Source: a bacterium
GTDB lineage: Bacteria; Desulfobacterota; DSWW01
Length of the DNA: 64,000 nt
NCBI GenBank assembly: GCA_028277985.1
Contig: JANQFG010000096.1
Span: 1 to 64,000 of the forward strand
Direction of reading: 5' to 3'
The number at the start of each line of letters is the position of its first letter. The first letter of the stretch is position 1. A model generated the notes under the pieces. It was not told the origin of the DNA. It saw only the letters and a list, made by a program, of their open reading frames with translations, and made no database searches. Positions 24,168 to 32,921 of this stretch are shown piece after piece. The translations under genes were made by a program, and so were the position numbers.

Positions 24168-25742
24168 ATGGACCCTTTTTTGGAAAAGAGGTTGAAGGAA
24201 CTCGAAGAGGCCCGGGAAAAGGTGCGCCAGGCGGGCGGGCCGGAAAAGGTCGCGAAGCACCACGCCGAGGGAAAGCTCACTGCCCGTGAACGCGTGGAGA
24301 CCCTCCTCGACCCTGACAGCCTGATGGAATTCAACATGCTTGCGGGGCATGCCCTTGGCCTGCCCGGTGATGGGATCGTTTGTGGAAACGGAACCATTGA
24401 CGGCCGCCCCGTCTTCGTCTTTTCCCAGGACCGGACGGTCCTCGGAGGATCGATCGGCCTCGAGCACGGGTACAAGATGTATCGAACCATCGAACAGGCC
24501 CTGGAAATGCGGGTCCCGGTGATCGGCCTCAACGAGGGTCCCGGTGCAAGGATCCCGAATTCTCGTGACCTGGACTGGTACAGCGTCAAGAAGCGCACAC
24601 ACTTCGGTTTTGTCAATGAGAAGCACGGAGGCTCGGTCTTCTTCCCGAATACCCACGCCTCCGGAATCATTCCCCAGATCTCGGCCATCATGGGGACGTG
24701 CAGCGGCATTTCGGTCTATTCGCCCGCCCTGACCGATTTTATCTACATGGTCGACAACTCGAGTCACATGTGCATCACGGGTCCGCGGGTGGTGAAGATG
24801 GTGACCGGAGAAGAGATCACCATGGAGGACCTGGGCGGCGCCAAGGTTCATGCGGAGAAGAGCGGGGTGTGTGACTTCCGGTGCAAGGACGAGAGACAGC
24901 TCCTGAGCGACATCCGGCGCCTGCTCAGCTTCCTGCCGCTGAACTGTGATGATCAGCCTCCGGTCTACACGACCGGGGACGACCCGAACCGGACCTGCGA
25001 CGATCTCAACGATATCGTCCCCACCGCGCCCAACAAGCCCTTTGACGTGCACCATGTGATCCGCGCCATCATCGACAATGGTGACTTCCTCGAGGTGAAG
25101 CCGGAGTTTGCCGGTGAGGTCATCGTCGGCTTCGGCCGACTGGACGGCAAGACCGTGGGCATCGTGGCCAATCAGCCCATGGTAAGAGCCGGATGTCTGA
25201 CCGTTGACAGCTCGGACAAGCAGGCGAGATTCATCCGATTCTGCGACTGTTTCAACATCCCTCTGCTCCTTCTCGTCGACACCCCGGCCTATATGCCCGG
25301 ATCGAACCAGGAACACGCCGGGATCATCCGACACGGCGCGAAGGTGCTCTACGCTTTGTGCGAGGCGACCGTACCACGAGTCGTGGTCGTCCTCAGGAAG
25401 GCTTATGGAGGAGGCAACCTGGGCATGGGCGTTCTTCCGGGGCTTGGGTCCGACCGGGTGCTCTACTGGCCGATCATGGAGACAGGCATCCTTGGAGCCG
25501 AACAGGCCGTAATGCTGATCCACAGCCGTGACGAAGGGGCCACGAAAGAGTATCTGGAAGAAAAACTGCGCGAATACAAGGAAACCTATGCGAATCCGCT
25601 CTACGAGGTCAACGCCAACCTGAATGTACACGAAGTGGTGACCCCGGCCGAGACGAGACCCTACCTGGTCCGCACCTTCAAGCTGCTCGAGAGGAAGAAG
25701 GTGGAGCGCCCGCCCAAGAGGCATGGTAATATGCCTCTCTAG
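24168..25742 (+). CDS. Acyl-CoA carboxylase carboxyltransferase subunit
   Basis: This 524 aa protein has the two-domain crotonase-like layout of biotin-dependent carboxyltransferases (PccB/MmdA). Motifs are GKLTARERVETLLDPDS near the start, the oxyanion region GGSIGLEHGYKMYRTIEQA, MGTCSGISVYSPALTDF, and the C-terminal VDTPAYMPGSNQEHAGIIRHG and RKAYGGGNLGMG. No biotin carboxylase or biotin carrier gene lies in the window. In alkane fumarate addition this class removes the carboxyl group of the (2-alkyl)malonyl-CoA made by the mutase, and that is the likely role here. GGGGGAGGAGGAG precedes the ATG. Confidence 0.92.
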   Translation: MDPFLEKRLKELEEAREKVRQAGGPEKVAKHHAEGKLTARERVETLLDPDSLMEFNMLAGHALGLPGDGIVCGNGTIDGRPVFVFSQDRTVLGGSIGLEHGYKMYRTIEQALEMRVPVIGLNEGPGARIPNSRDLDWYSVKKRTHFGFVNEKHGGSVFFPNTHASGIIPQISAIMGTCSGISVYSPALTDFIYMVDNSSHMCITGPRVVKMVTGEEITMEDLGGAKVHAEKSGVCDFRCKDERQLLSDIRRLLSFLPLNCDDQPPVYTTGDDPNRTCDDLNDIVPTAPNKPFDVHHVIRAIIDNGDFLEVKPEFAGEVIVGFGRLDGKTVGIVANQPMVRAGCLTVDSSDKQARFIRFCDCFNIPLLLLVDTPAYMPGSNQEHAGIIRHGAKVLYALCEATVPRVVVVLRKAYGGGNLGMGVLPGLGSDRVLYWPIMETGILGAEQAVMLIHSRDEGATKEYLEEKLREYKETYANPLYEVNANLNVHEVVTPAETRPYLVRTFKLLERKKVERPPKRHGNMPL

Positions 25743-25781
25743 GGCTCTTCCGGCCTGGTAAGGAAAAGGATCGATAGAACC

Positions 25782-27536
25782 ATGCCGAATGTAGCGAGTC
25801 TACTCGAAAGAACGGTACGCTGGGTCAGGCTTCCGGAGAGGATCCCCGCCCTTGCCTTTTCCGGAGAGGACTCTGCTGTGGACCTCATCCTCTACGAGGT
25901 CCTGCGTCTCCTCGTGGACGAGGTCAAAGCGGATATCGGGCACGTCAACCTCCTGCCGAAAGGCGGCAGGGTCGAAAAAGTCTGCACCCTCAAGGACGGA
26001 CAGCCGTGGCTTCGGAAGGAGACGCAGCTTCATCTGTTCGACCCGTACCATGGGTTCACCGGCGAGGTGATGCGCTCGGGCAAGAGCATTCTTGTGAAGG
26101 ACATCTGGGAGCCGGGTACGGAGGAGAATCCGAACCCGTTCCTCGATGTCTACCTGACGATGAACAAGACGTACGTGGATGAGATCAAGGCCCCCCTGGC
26201 GAGCATCATGATCGCCCCGATCAAGAGGGGCCACGACATCTTCTGCACCATCGAACTGGGGCGGTATCGGGAGAGAGAAGCCTTCAACCAGGAAGACAAG
26301 GACCTGATCGACGCGTTTGGGCGACAATACGGCTCGCTCGTCATCGACTACATCCTGGACGTGAAGAACAGGATCGCCATCAATACCGCCCACAGGAAGC
26401 TCCTCGCCCTGTCAAGGCTCATCGCCTCGAATCAGCCGGTTGACTATCGGGACGCGGTCGAGGCATACATGAAGCTGTCCGCAGCCGATCTCGGCCTCGC
26501 CTTCTTCAAGACAGGGGAGCTGAAGGCATCGAACTACCGGGCCCTCGTGTGGCAGGGCGACGAGATCCGGGAAGTCCTGCTGAACGACTTTGTGCCGTCT
26601 TCGGGCAGCATCCTGAGCACGGATACGGAGTTGCCCTTTTTTGTGGAGGGCGAGGGAGGCGACTCTCGCCTTCTCAATTTCAAAAAGAGAATCGGAGACT
26701 TTCCGGGTGTGAAACAGCGAGATCGGAAATTCATCCAGGATTGTCTCGACGAGGTGCGCTCCTACGTGGCGTATCCGCTCCACCTGCTCGGCCAGGACCT
26801 GGGGGCCATCGTTCTAGGATCTCACCGCGAAGGGTTCTGGGAGTTCCTCCACATGAACCCCTTCCTCGACCTGTACAACTCCCTGCTCAAATCCTTCCTC
26901 TTGAACGAGCGGGTGATCCACTACCTGTCCGACGTGAGCCTGAAGATTCACAACCCGGGCTACTATTGTCTGGCAGGCCTGAAGGGCCCCCTCGCCCTGA
27001 AGTACCCGGATGCCTTCCAGGATCCTGACGTGGGAACGGCACTGTCGGGGCTCGAGAGCCTGCTGGATGAACTCCACGACCAGGGCAAGGTCCTAAGGGT
27101 CCGGGAGAAGAACATCCTGCTGCTCAAATGGCTCAAGGCCTTCACGGGCCAGAGGAACGCCCTCCTGCCCGGCTTCGAAATCGATCTGGAGCACGAAGGC
27201 GATTCGCTGGGCGACTGCCTCATCCGGGCGCGGGAGCAGCAGCTGGAGGCGATTTTCGAAAATCTTTTCACCAACAGCGTGAGAGCCATAACCTCTCGGC
27301 AGCAGAAAGAGCCGTCTCTGGTCGGCAGGATCACGATCCGCGCACATCTGGAGGAAGAGAAGATCCGGGTCGTGTTCCAGGACAACGGCGCCCCCTACCC
27401 CACGGTTTCGGGTCGCGGGGTCACCCAGGTCAGGGACGAGATGCGGCAGCTCGGAGGAACGGTCAGAAGACACAACGATCCTTACCGCGTGGTGTTGTCC
27501 TTCCCATGCGCCCAAGATCTAACAGAGGAGGAATAA
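25782..27536 (+). CDS. GAF-domain sensor with C-terminal histidine-kinase-type ATPase domain
   Basis: This 584 aa soluble protein has a GAF-like domain at about 20-190 (VKADIGHVNLLPKGGRVEKV; LASIMIAPIKRGHDIFCTIE), a second probable GAF-like region at 220-380 and a GHKL ATPase domain at the end. The N box is FENLFTNSVRAI, and the G2-like box is GRGVTQVRDEMRQLGG. The G1 box is degenerate (DNGAP, not DxGxG). No classical HisKA H-box is clear; SLKIHNPGYYC is the only candidate. It is followed after 4 bp by a receiver protein. A divergent or non-canonical two-component sensor is likely. Confidence 0.75.
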   Translation: MPNVASLLERTVRWVRLPERIPALAFSGEDSAVDLILYEVLRLLVDEVKADIGHVNLLPKGGRVEKVCTLKDGQPWLRKETQLHLFDPYHGFTGEVMRSGKSILVKDIWEPGTEENPNPFLDVYLTMNKTYVDEIKAPLASIMIAPIKRGHDIFCTIELGRYREREAFNQEDKDLIDAFGRQYGSLVIDYILDVKNRIAINTAHRKLLALSRLIASNQPVDYRDAVEAYMKLSAADLGLAFFKTGELKASNYRALVWQGDEIREVLLNDFVPSSGSILSTDTELPFFVEGEGGDSRLLNFKKRIGDFPGVKQRDRKFIQDCLDEVRSYVAYPLHLLGQDLGAIVLGSHREGFWEFLHMNPFLDLYNSLLKSFLLNERVIHYLSDVSLKIHNPGYYCLAGLKGPLALKYPDAFQDPDVGTALSGLESLLDELHDQGKVLRVREKNILLLKWLKAFTGQRNALLPGFEIDLEHEGDSLGDCLIRAREQQLEAIFENLFTNSVRAITSRQQKEPSLVGRITIRAHLEEEKIRVVFQDNGAPYPTVSGRGVTQVRDEMRQLGGTVRRHNDPYRVVLSFPCAQDLTEEE

Positions 27537-27540
27537 AGGT

Positions 27541-28032
27541 ATGAAGGCAAAGATTCTGTTCTTCGACGACATCTTCAGCGACCGTTTCCGGAAGCAGCTC
27601 TCTCCGGAACACCTGGCCCTGGATGAAAACTGGGCGACCGCAGTGACCGGCGCCCTGACCGAACCGGACGACCTTGCCGACATCACCTTCGAGCTGACGC
27701 GGTCGGGCGACATCGACGCCTGGAAAGAGGTGATCGAGAAGGAGAAGCCGGACGTCGTTCTCCTGGACCTCTTCTGGCCCGAGGAGGCTTTTGCCAAGTA
27801 CCAGGACCGGGCCCGGGGTTCAGACATCAGCCTCGATGCCCTCCAGCAGATTCGTAAAGCCTACCCGGATCTGCCCATCGTCTGTTACACGGTCAAGCCG
27901 GACAAGGAACTACTGCAGGGATCCTACGCGCGCGGCGCTACCATCTTCATGGAGAAGCTTCCCCTTGCCCTGCCCGAGGTGCAGAGGCCGCTCAAGTATG
28001 TCCTGATCTATCTGCTCAAGTATGCGAAGTAA
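27541..28032 (+). CDS. Stand-alone response-regulator receiver protein
   Basis: The 163 aa protein has the receiver landmarks: the acidic pair in LFFDD (Asp9, Asp10), the phospho-acceptor Asp76 in VVLLDLFWPEE and Lys139 in IFMEKLP. A long insertion follows the first strand and another lies after Asp76, which makes it larger than a typical CheY. It has no DNA-binding output domain. GAGGAGGAATAAAGGT precedes ATG, 4 bp after the sensor gene. It is probably the partner of that sensor; a link to the following MoxR ATPase and VWA proteins is inference. Confidence 0.8.
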   Translation: MKAKILFFDDIFSDRFRKQLSPEHLALDENWATAVTGALTEPDDLADITFELTRSGDIDAWKEVIEKEKPDVVLLDLFWPEEAFAKYQDRARGSDISLDALQQIRKAYPDLPIVCYTVKPDKELLQGSYARGATIFMEKLPLALPEVQRPLKYVLIYLLKYAK

Positions 28033-28070
28033 TCTTCTCTGCGCCCCGTCGAGACCGGAAAGGTAGTGAG

Positions 28071-28937
28071 ATGACACAAGACGCCAAGCAACTGAGAATC
28101 CCTCCTCTGGACCCGAACTTCTTCATCCTGGACGAGGACAGGGCAAACCTGGACCGGTTCCACAACATGTCCCGGAGGCATCCTGTCAATATCCTCACCA
28201 CCGGGAATCAGGGGTGCGGCAAGTCGACCCTGGTCCGCCAGTTCGCTCATATCTACCAGAGACCCATGGCGACCTTCCAGGTGGGGCTGCTCCTGGAGTC
28301 GGGCCAGCTCTTCGGGCAACAGAGACTCAAGGGCGGCGAGACCTACTACCAGGAGTTCTTGTTCCCCAGGGCGATCCAGACGCCGGGCTGCGTGGTGCAT
28401 CTGGAGGAGATCAACCGGTCCGAGACGCCCCATGCGCTGAATGAGCTCTTCTCCGTCCTGTCGGAAGACAGGAGCATCTGGATCGACGAGCTCGGTTTCG
28501 TGGAAGTCGCCCCGGAGGTCATCTTCTTCGCGACCATGAACGAAGGAGATCAGTTCACCGGCACGGAGGCCCTCGACGCCGCGTTGAAGGACCGCTTCTA
28601 TCGCATCCATCTCGAGTATCTGCCCCACGATGTCGAGAAGGAAGTGCTGGTCAGGAAGGCCGGTCTTCAGCCGGATCAGGCGGACGAGGTCCTGAGGATC
28701 GTGAACGGGATTCGAAACAACGAACAGCTCGACATCAGCGTGTCGATCCGCCACAGCCTGATGATCGCCGAGCTCGTCGCCCTGGGTGCATCCCTGCGGG
28801 AGGCCCTCGTCTACAGCCTGCAAATCTCCAAAGACACCCTGGAGTCCCTGCTCCTGGCGGTCCAGGTGGAAACCGGGGAAACCGAGACTAGGGCGGAACA
28901 ATACATCCTGTATTTGCCCAACGGCGCATCCGGCTGA
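28071..28937 (+). CDS. MoxR/NorQ-type AAA+ ATPase 2 (BssE-like chaperone)
   Basis: This 288 aa paralogue of 641-1489 shares Walker A GNQGCGKST, the same YYQEFLFP and VVHLEEINRSE (Walker B), sensor-1-like FFATMNEGDQF and DAALKDRFY. MoxR/NorQ proteins act with VWA partners, and here the partner follows after 10 bp. The pair lies directly upstream of sigma54 activator 2 and GRE2, which links it to GRE maturation or repair as with BssE in bss operons. Which GRE it serves cannot be read from sequence. Confidence 0.87.
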   Translation: MTQDAKQLRIPPLDPNFFILDEDRANLDRFHNMSRRHPVNILTTGNQGCGKSTLVRQFAHIYQRPMATFQVGLLLESGQLFGQQRLKGGETYYQEFLFPRAIQTPGCVVHLEEINRSETPHALNELFSVLSEDRSIWIDELGFVEVAPEVIFFATMNEGDQFTGTEALDAALKDRFYRIHLEYLPHDVEKEVLVRKAGLQPDQADEVLRIVNGIRNNEQLDISVSIRHSLMIAELVALGASLREALVYSLQISKDTLESLLLAVQVETGETETRAEQYILYLPNGASG

Positions 28938-28947
28938 AGAATCCGCC

Positions 28948-30657
28948 ATGGCCACCTACTCCCGATACTGGCGCAGAAACCTATCACAACACCCCCCGAC
29001 CGAGCTCGGCCTGTCCCTGAAGGCCCTGCGCAAAGTCGCCGGCCACCTCGGCAAGAACGTGAAGCCGGTCTTCTGGAAGGGCATGCAGGCAACGGACACG
29101 AACTCGATCACCCTGGACCCGGATGCTGCAGCCCAATCCTATCCGATCGCATCCGAGACCTTCGATGTCCTGGTCGGCCAGGTAGTGCACGAAGGTCTTT
29201 CCTCCCTGGAATGGAGAGAGTGGGTCGTTGCACAGGTCGAGAAGGGTGCGCCCGATGTCCCTGAGAATCTCGCCCCCTTTATGCAGGCTTTCGTGCAGGC
29301 GGCTGAAGACATCTACATCGCCGAGTTTGCACGGCCCAAGGTCTGGTCCCTGTATCTGTCGAGCTACTGGGAGACCGACCGCCTGAAGAACTCCAGGGAT
29401 CCGGCTCTACCCCCGAGTGCCGAGAGCCTCGCTTTGACCTGGAGAACAAGGGAAACGACCGGCACTCTCCCGGAAGCCCTTCACCATTATTACGACGACC
29501 CCCTCGCCAGACTGCAGGAGTGTACGCGCGCTATCCGGGATCTGGTTTCACTCGATTCCCCGGCGGAGCGAAGGGAGAGGAGGGTCGCTCTGTACCTGAA
29601 GACATGGTCATCCCTGCAAGAGATCCTTTCCGACTGGGAGGATTTCGCGACCTCACCCGATGCGATCAATATGTACGACGAGGCCGCGCCTCAGGGACGG
29701 CTTCCCGAACCGCCCGAATCGGAGGATGCAGAGCGGGAACAGGAAGAGGACGAAAAAGGAGAGACAGCAGGCCTGGATCCGGATCTCGCCGACGAAGTCA
29801 CCAAGCTGGTCGAAGACAACGAGACCGACCTGACCAGGGTCATCCTCACCGCCGTGGAGGACCCGGAGGCCGGGTCCATGAAGACCCGCACCCGGCAAGG
29901 AACGGCCCGGATGGCCATGCAACCCGATCCATTGCTGGTCAAGCAGCTCAAGAAGATATTCACGGAGCAGGAGTCTCTCGTCCGAAGGGCCAGAAGGAGG
30001 CGCGTTCGAAGGGGGCTGATCGAAGGCAACCTCGACGCCCGAAGGCTTCACCGCGTACCGATCGACGGTAAGGTTTTCAAGACCCGGGAGCCGCCCACCT
30101 CCGAGCACTCGTGGCAGATCTGTCTCGTCGCCGACGCCTCCGCGTCCATGGCCGGCAAGGGCGCCCGTCAAAAGCCCTGGCCCATAGCGGAAAAGGCATT
30201 CGCCTCCCTTGCCGAGGCCTCCAAGGGCTCGAGAAACCACGTCGACATCTACGCTTACCACGAAGAGCGAAACCGGTGCACCCTCACACAGCTCTATCAC
30301 GGAGGCGATCTCTACACGGTCGTTCCTTCCGGCCGGACTCCTTCCGGCCAGGCAATCATGGCCGCCGCCGTGACCCTTCGCGAAAGGCGACAGCGGAGCA
30401 TCATCATCCACATCACCGACGGAGCCTCCAACTGCGGGGTGCGTCTCAGCGATGCGGTCGAATTCTGCTCGCGTAACGCGATCGAGGTCTTCACGATCGG
30501 TTGTGGGTGCAGCCAGCAGACCAAGGATTTTCTTCGGGCGTGCTTTGCCTACGATCGGCTCTTCTTCATGAAGAACATCCGCACCCTGCCTCTCGTCCTG
30601 GAACGCTTGCTGCGGCAGAGGATCCTCTATCCGATCCGCTACGGCCGCTCTTCATAG
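28948..30657 (+). CDS. VWA-domain protein 2 (NorD/CoxE-like)
   Basis: The protein is 569 aa from MATYSRYWRRNLSQHPPTEL; the ORF opens earlier inside the MoxR gene, but this start fits the paralogue at 15197. The MIDAS motif is DASAS (LVADASASMAGKG) and HITDGASNCG follows. An acidic, Glu-rich linker (about 250-290) separates the N-terminal region from the VWA domain. Adjacent to MoxR2, it forms a classical NorQ/NorD-like pair. Confidence 0.85.
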   Translation: MATYSRYWRRNLSQHPPTELGLSLKALRKVAGHLGKNVKPVFWKGMQATDTNSITLDPDAAAQSYPIASETFDVLVGQVVHEGLSSLEWREWVVAQVEKGAPDVPENLAPFMQAFVQAAEDIYIAEFARPKVWSLYLSSYWETDRLKNSRDPALPPSAESLALTWRTRETTGTLPEALHHYYDDPLARLQECTRAIRDLVSLDSPAERRERRVALYLKTWSSLQEILSDWEDFATSPDAINMYDEAAPQGRLPEPPESEDAEREQEEDEKGETAGLDPDLADEVTKLVEDNETDLTRVILTAVEDPEAGSMKTRTRQGTARMAMQPDPLLVKQLKKIFTEQESLVRRARRRRVRRGLIEGNLDARRLHRVPIDGKVFKTREPPTSEHSWQICLVADASASMAGKGARQKPWPIAEKAFASLAEASKGSRNHVDIYAYHEERNRCTLTQLYHGGDLYTVVPSGRTPSGQAIMAAAVTLRERRQRSIIIHITDGASNCGVRLSDAVEFCSRNAIEVFTIGCGCSQQTKDFLRACFAYDRLFFMKNIRTLPLVLERLLRQRILYPIRYGRSS

Positions 30658-30783
30658 ATCGCACACCGCTTTCTTTCATGCTATATTCCCGGCGGAACAC
30701 AGAACGACCAGGTTCGGAACGTTGGGCAGAGCGAGATTTCGACCCGTATCGGCACCACCCCTTTCCAGCTGTGGAGGCACTGC

Positions 30784-32619
30784 ATGAGTGAGGATCGGAC
30801 CGATGCACCGTCAGGCACGGGCCTGGAGCAGAGGATTACCGAGCTCGAGCAGTCCGTGCTCTCCTTCCAGAGGAAGAGCAAATTCTTCGAGATGTTGATC
30901 CGCAGCCTTCCGGGCGTCTTCTACGTGATCGAGGACAACCTGAAATTCCAGAACTGGAACAAGAACCTGGAAAAGATAACCGGGTATTCCTCAGAGGAAG
31001 TCCGCACGAAGACGGTCATGGACATGTTCGTGGGGCGAGACGCACAAAGGATTCTGCAAGCGATTCAGAAGGCCCTGGCAACCGGCGCGGCAACCGTAGA
31101 GGCGGATGTGGCAACCAAAGACGGAAACCGCATTCCCTATTTCTTCTCCGGAACGAGCGCGAGGATGAAGGAGAGCTCGTACGTCCTCGGCATCGGTACG
31201 GACCTGAGCGCACTCAAGCATGCGACGAATGCATTGGGCGAAAGCGAAGCATTCTACCGCATGCTGGCGGAGCGCATGACCGTGGGTGTACTCCTCGCTC
31301 AACAGTCGAACATCGTCTTTGTGAACGATGCGCTCGTGTCCATGCTCGGCCACCGGGATTCCGGGGAACTGCTGGGCGAAGACGCCTTCTCCCTCTCGTC
31401 GGCCGGATCGGAAACCTATACCCAGTGCATGTTCGATTCCCTCGAACGAGGCGTGTCCGAGGAGCAGCCCTTCGAGACCCGCTGGCGAACGAAATCCGGC
31501 GGAGAGATCTGGGTAGAGGGTCGAGCCTCGCTCATCCGGTGGAAGAGCCTTCCTACTGTCTTCATGAGCGTTCGGGACATCACAGAGGCGAAGCTGAGAG
31601 AAATCGCAATGCAGCAGGACGCGGAGCTTCTGAGGCAGGAGAACATCAACCTCCGCTCTTCGATCAAGGACCGATTCCGCCTGGGAAGCATCATTGGTAA
31701 GAGCCGCGCCATGCAGGAGGTCTACGAACGCGTCCTGAGCGCCGCAACCACACACGCGAACGTCATCATCTACGGAGAATCGGGTACCGGCAAGGAACTG
31801 GTGGCAAGGGCGATCCATGAGATGAGCACCCGCTCCCACAAGCCCTTCGTGCCGGTCAACTGTGCCGCCATCCCGGAGAATCTGCTGGAAAGCGAGTTCT
31901 TCGGGCACAAGAAGGGAGCCTTTACCGGCGCCCACGCGGACAAGCAGGGCTACCTGGAAATGGCGGATGGAGGCATCCTCTTTCTGGATGAGGTGGGGGA
32001 GTTGAGCCTCAACCTGCAGGCGAAGCTCTTGCGCGCCATAGAGGATGGAAGCTTCACGCCCGTGGGGAGCGCCATGAACCGCGCCGCCGATTTTCGTGTC
32101 ATCGCCGCCACGAACAGAGATCTTCTCGAACAGATCAAGAAGGGCGGCATGCGTGAAGACTTCTTCTACCGGATCCACGTGATCCCGATCCATGTGCCTC
32201 CACTCCGGGACCGAAAGGAGGATATTCCTCTCTTGCTCGAGCACTTCTTGAAAATATACTCCGAGAAGGGAAGGACAAAGCCGATTCCGGGCCATGTCAT
32301 AGGCGAGATGATCAACTACGACTGGCCGGGCAACGTGCGCGAGCTCCAGAATGCGATTCAGCGGTACCTGGCCGTAAAGAAGCTCGAATTCGTCCCTTCC
32401 GGAGGTTCGGATGTAGGAACGCGGGAGGAGAGCAGGAAGAGGATCCAAGTGGAGCGGGAAGAGGATCTCTTGCTGGAGGGGAGCCTGATGGAGGCGGAGA
32501 GGGTCGCCATCCGGAAGGCCCTGGACCGGTGTCTGGGGAACCGGACCAGAGCGGCCAAGATGTTGGGCATCTCACGAAAGACACTGCTCAGGAAGCTGAA
32601 ACGGCTCGACCTCTCTTGA
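30784..32619 (+). CDS. Sigma54-dependent transcriptional activator 2 (PAS-PAS-AAA+-Fis HTH)
   Basis: The 611 aa protein is co-linear with activator 1: a short coiled start, PAS-1 with [17 protein letters not shown] and [18 protein letters not shown]-2, AAA+ with [19 protein letters not shown] and ILFLDEVGE, and the Fis HTH AKMLGISRKTLLRKLKRL. It lies directly upstream of the GRE2 sigma54 promoter in the same direction. The two PAS domains differ from activator 1 mainly in ligand-facing segments, which may give different effectors. Specificity for GRE2 is inference from position. Confidence 0.93.
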   Translation: MSEDRTDAPSGTGLEQRITELEQSVLSFQRKSKFFEMLIRSLPGVFYVIEDNLKFQNWNKNLEKITGYSSEEVRTKTVMDMFVGRDAQRILQAIQKALATGAATVEADVATKDGNRIPYFFSGTSARMKESSYVLGIGTDLSALKHATNALGESEAFYRMLAERMTVGVLLAQQSNIVFVNDALVSMLGHRDSGELLGEDAFSLSSAGSETYTQCMFDSLERGVSEEQPFETRWRTKSGGEIWVEGRASLIRWKSLPTVFMSVRDITEAKLREIAMQQDAELLRQENINLRSSIKDRFRLGSIIGKSRAMQEVYERVLSAATTHANVIIYGESGTGKELVARAIHEMSTRSHKPFVPVNCAAIPENLLESEFFGHKKGAFTGAHADKQGYLEMADGGILFLDEVGELSLNLQAKLLRAIEDGSFTPVGSAMNRAADFRVIAATNRDLLEQIKKGGMREDFFYRIHVIPIHVPPLRDRKEDIPLLLEHFLKIYSEKGRTKPIPGHVIGEMINYDWPGNVRELQNAIQRYLAVKKLEFVPSGGSDVGTREESRKRIQVEREEDLLLEGSLMEAERVAIRKALDRCLGNRTRAAKMLGISRKTLLRKLKRLDLS

Positions 32620-32921
32620 TCCTCCTCTCCGCAAGACGTCCCAATCATGACCCATTCATGAGAAGGCTGGATCATTTTGTCCTTCTCGTTCCAGCTACGA
32701 AAAACACAAACGATAATAAAGAATTAGACCTCTTGTTCCGATCATCGGCTGTCCCATTTCTGTCACACCTGTGATTCGTCGAATCGACTGCAGACGCTCA
32801 TTATCCGTAACAATAACGACCATTTAGCACGGCCGGATCTTCACTGGCATTCATTTTGCCTTTTCATGGACGTTTGGAGGACAATACTCCGAACCCGAAT
32901 CCGTCACAGGGAGGGGACCCA
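32620..32921. promoter_or_regulatory. Control region ahead of GRE2
   Basis: This roughly 300 bp gap contains no gene. It carries TGACCCA (32648-32654), the direct repeat TGTCCCATTTCTGTCACA (32751-32768) 90 bp ahead of the -24 element, an A/T-rich tract at 32700-32730 and the sigma54 promoter listed separately. TGTCCCATTT also occurs, as reverse complement, at the GRE3 control region. Confidence 0.6.
32844..32860 (+). promoter_or_regulatory. Sigma54 (-24/-12) promoter for GRE2
   Basis: ACTGGCATTCATTTTGCC has GG (32846-32847) and GC (32858-32859) 10 nt apart. The predicted start is near 32871, 50 nt before the GRE2 ATG, so the earlier in-frame ORF start at 32856 cannot be used. Confidence 0.85.

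Noticed and set aside
30658-30783. Promoter for sigma54 activator 2
   Set aside because: No convincing -35/-10 or -24/-12 pair was found; the gene may be read through from the MoxR/VWA genes.
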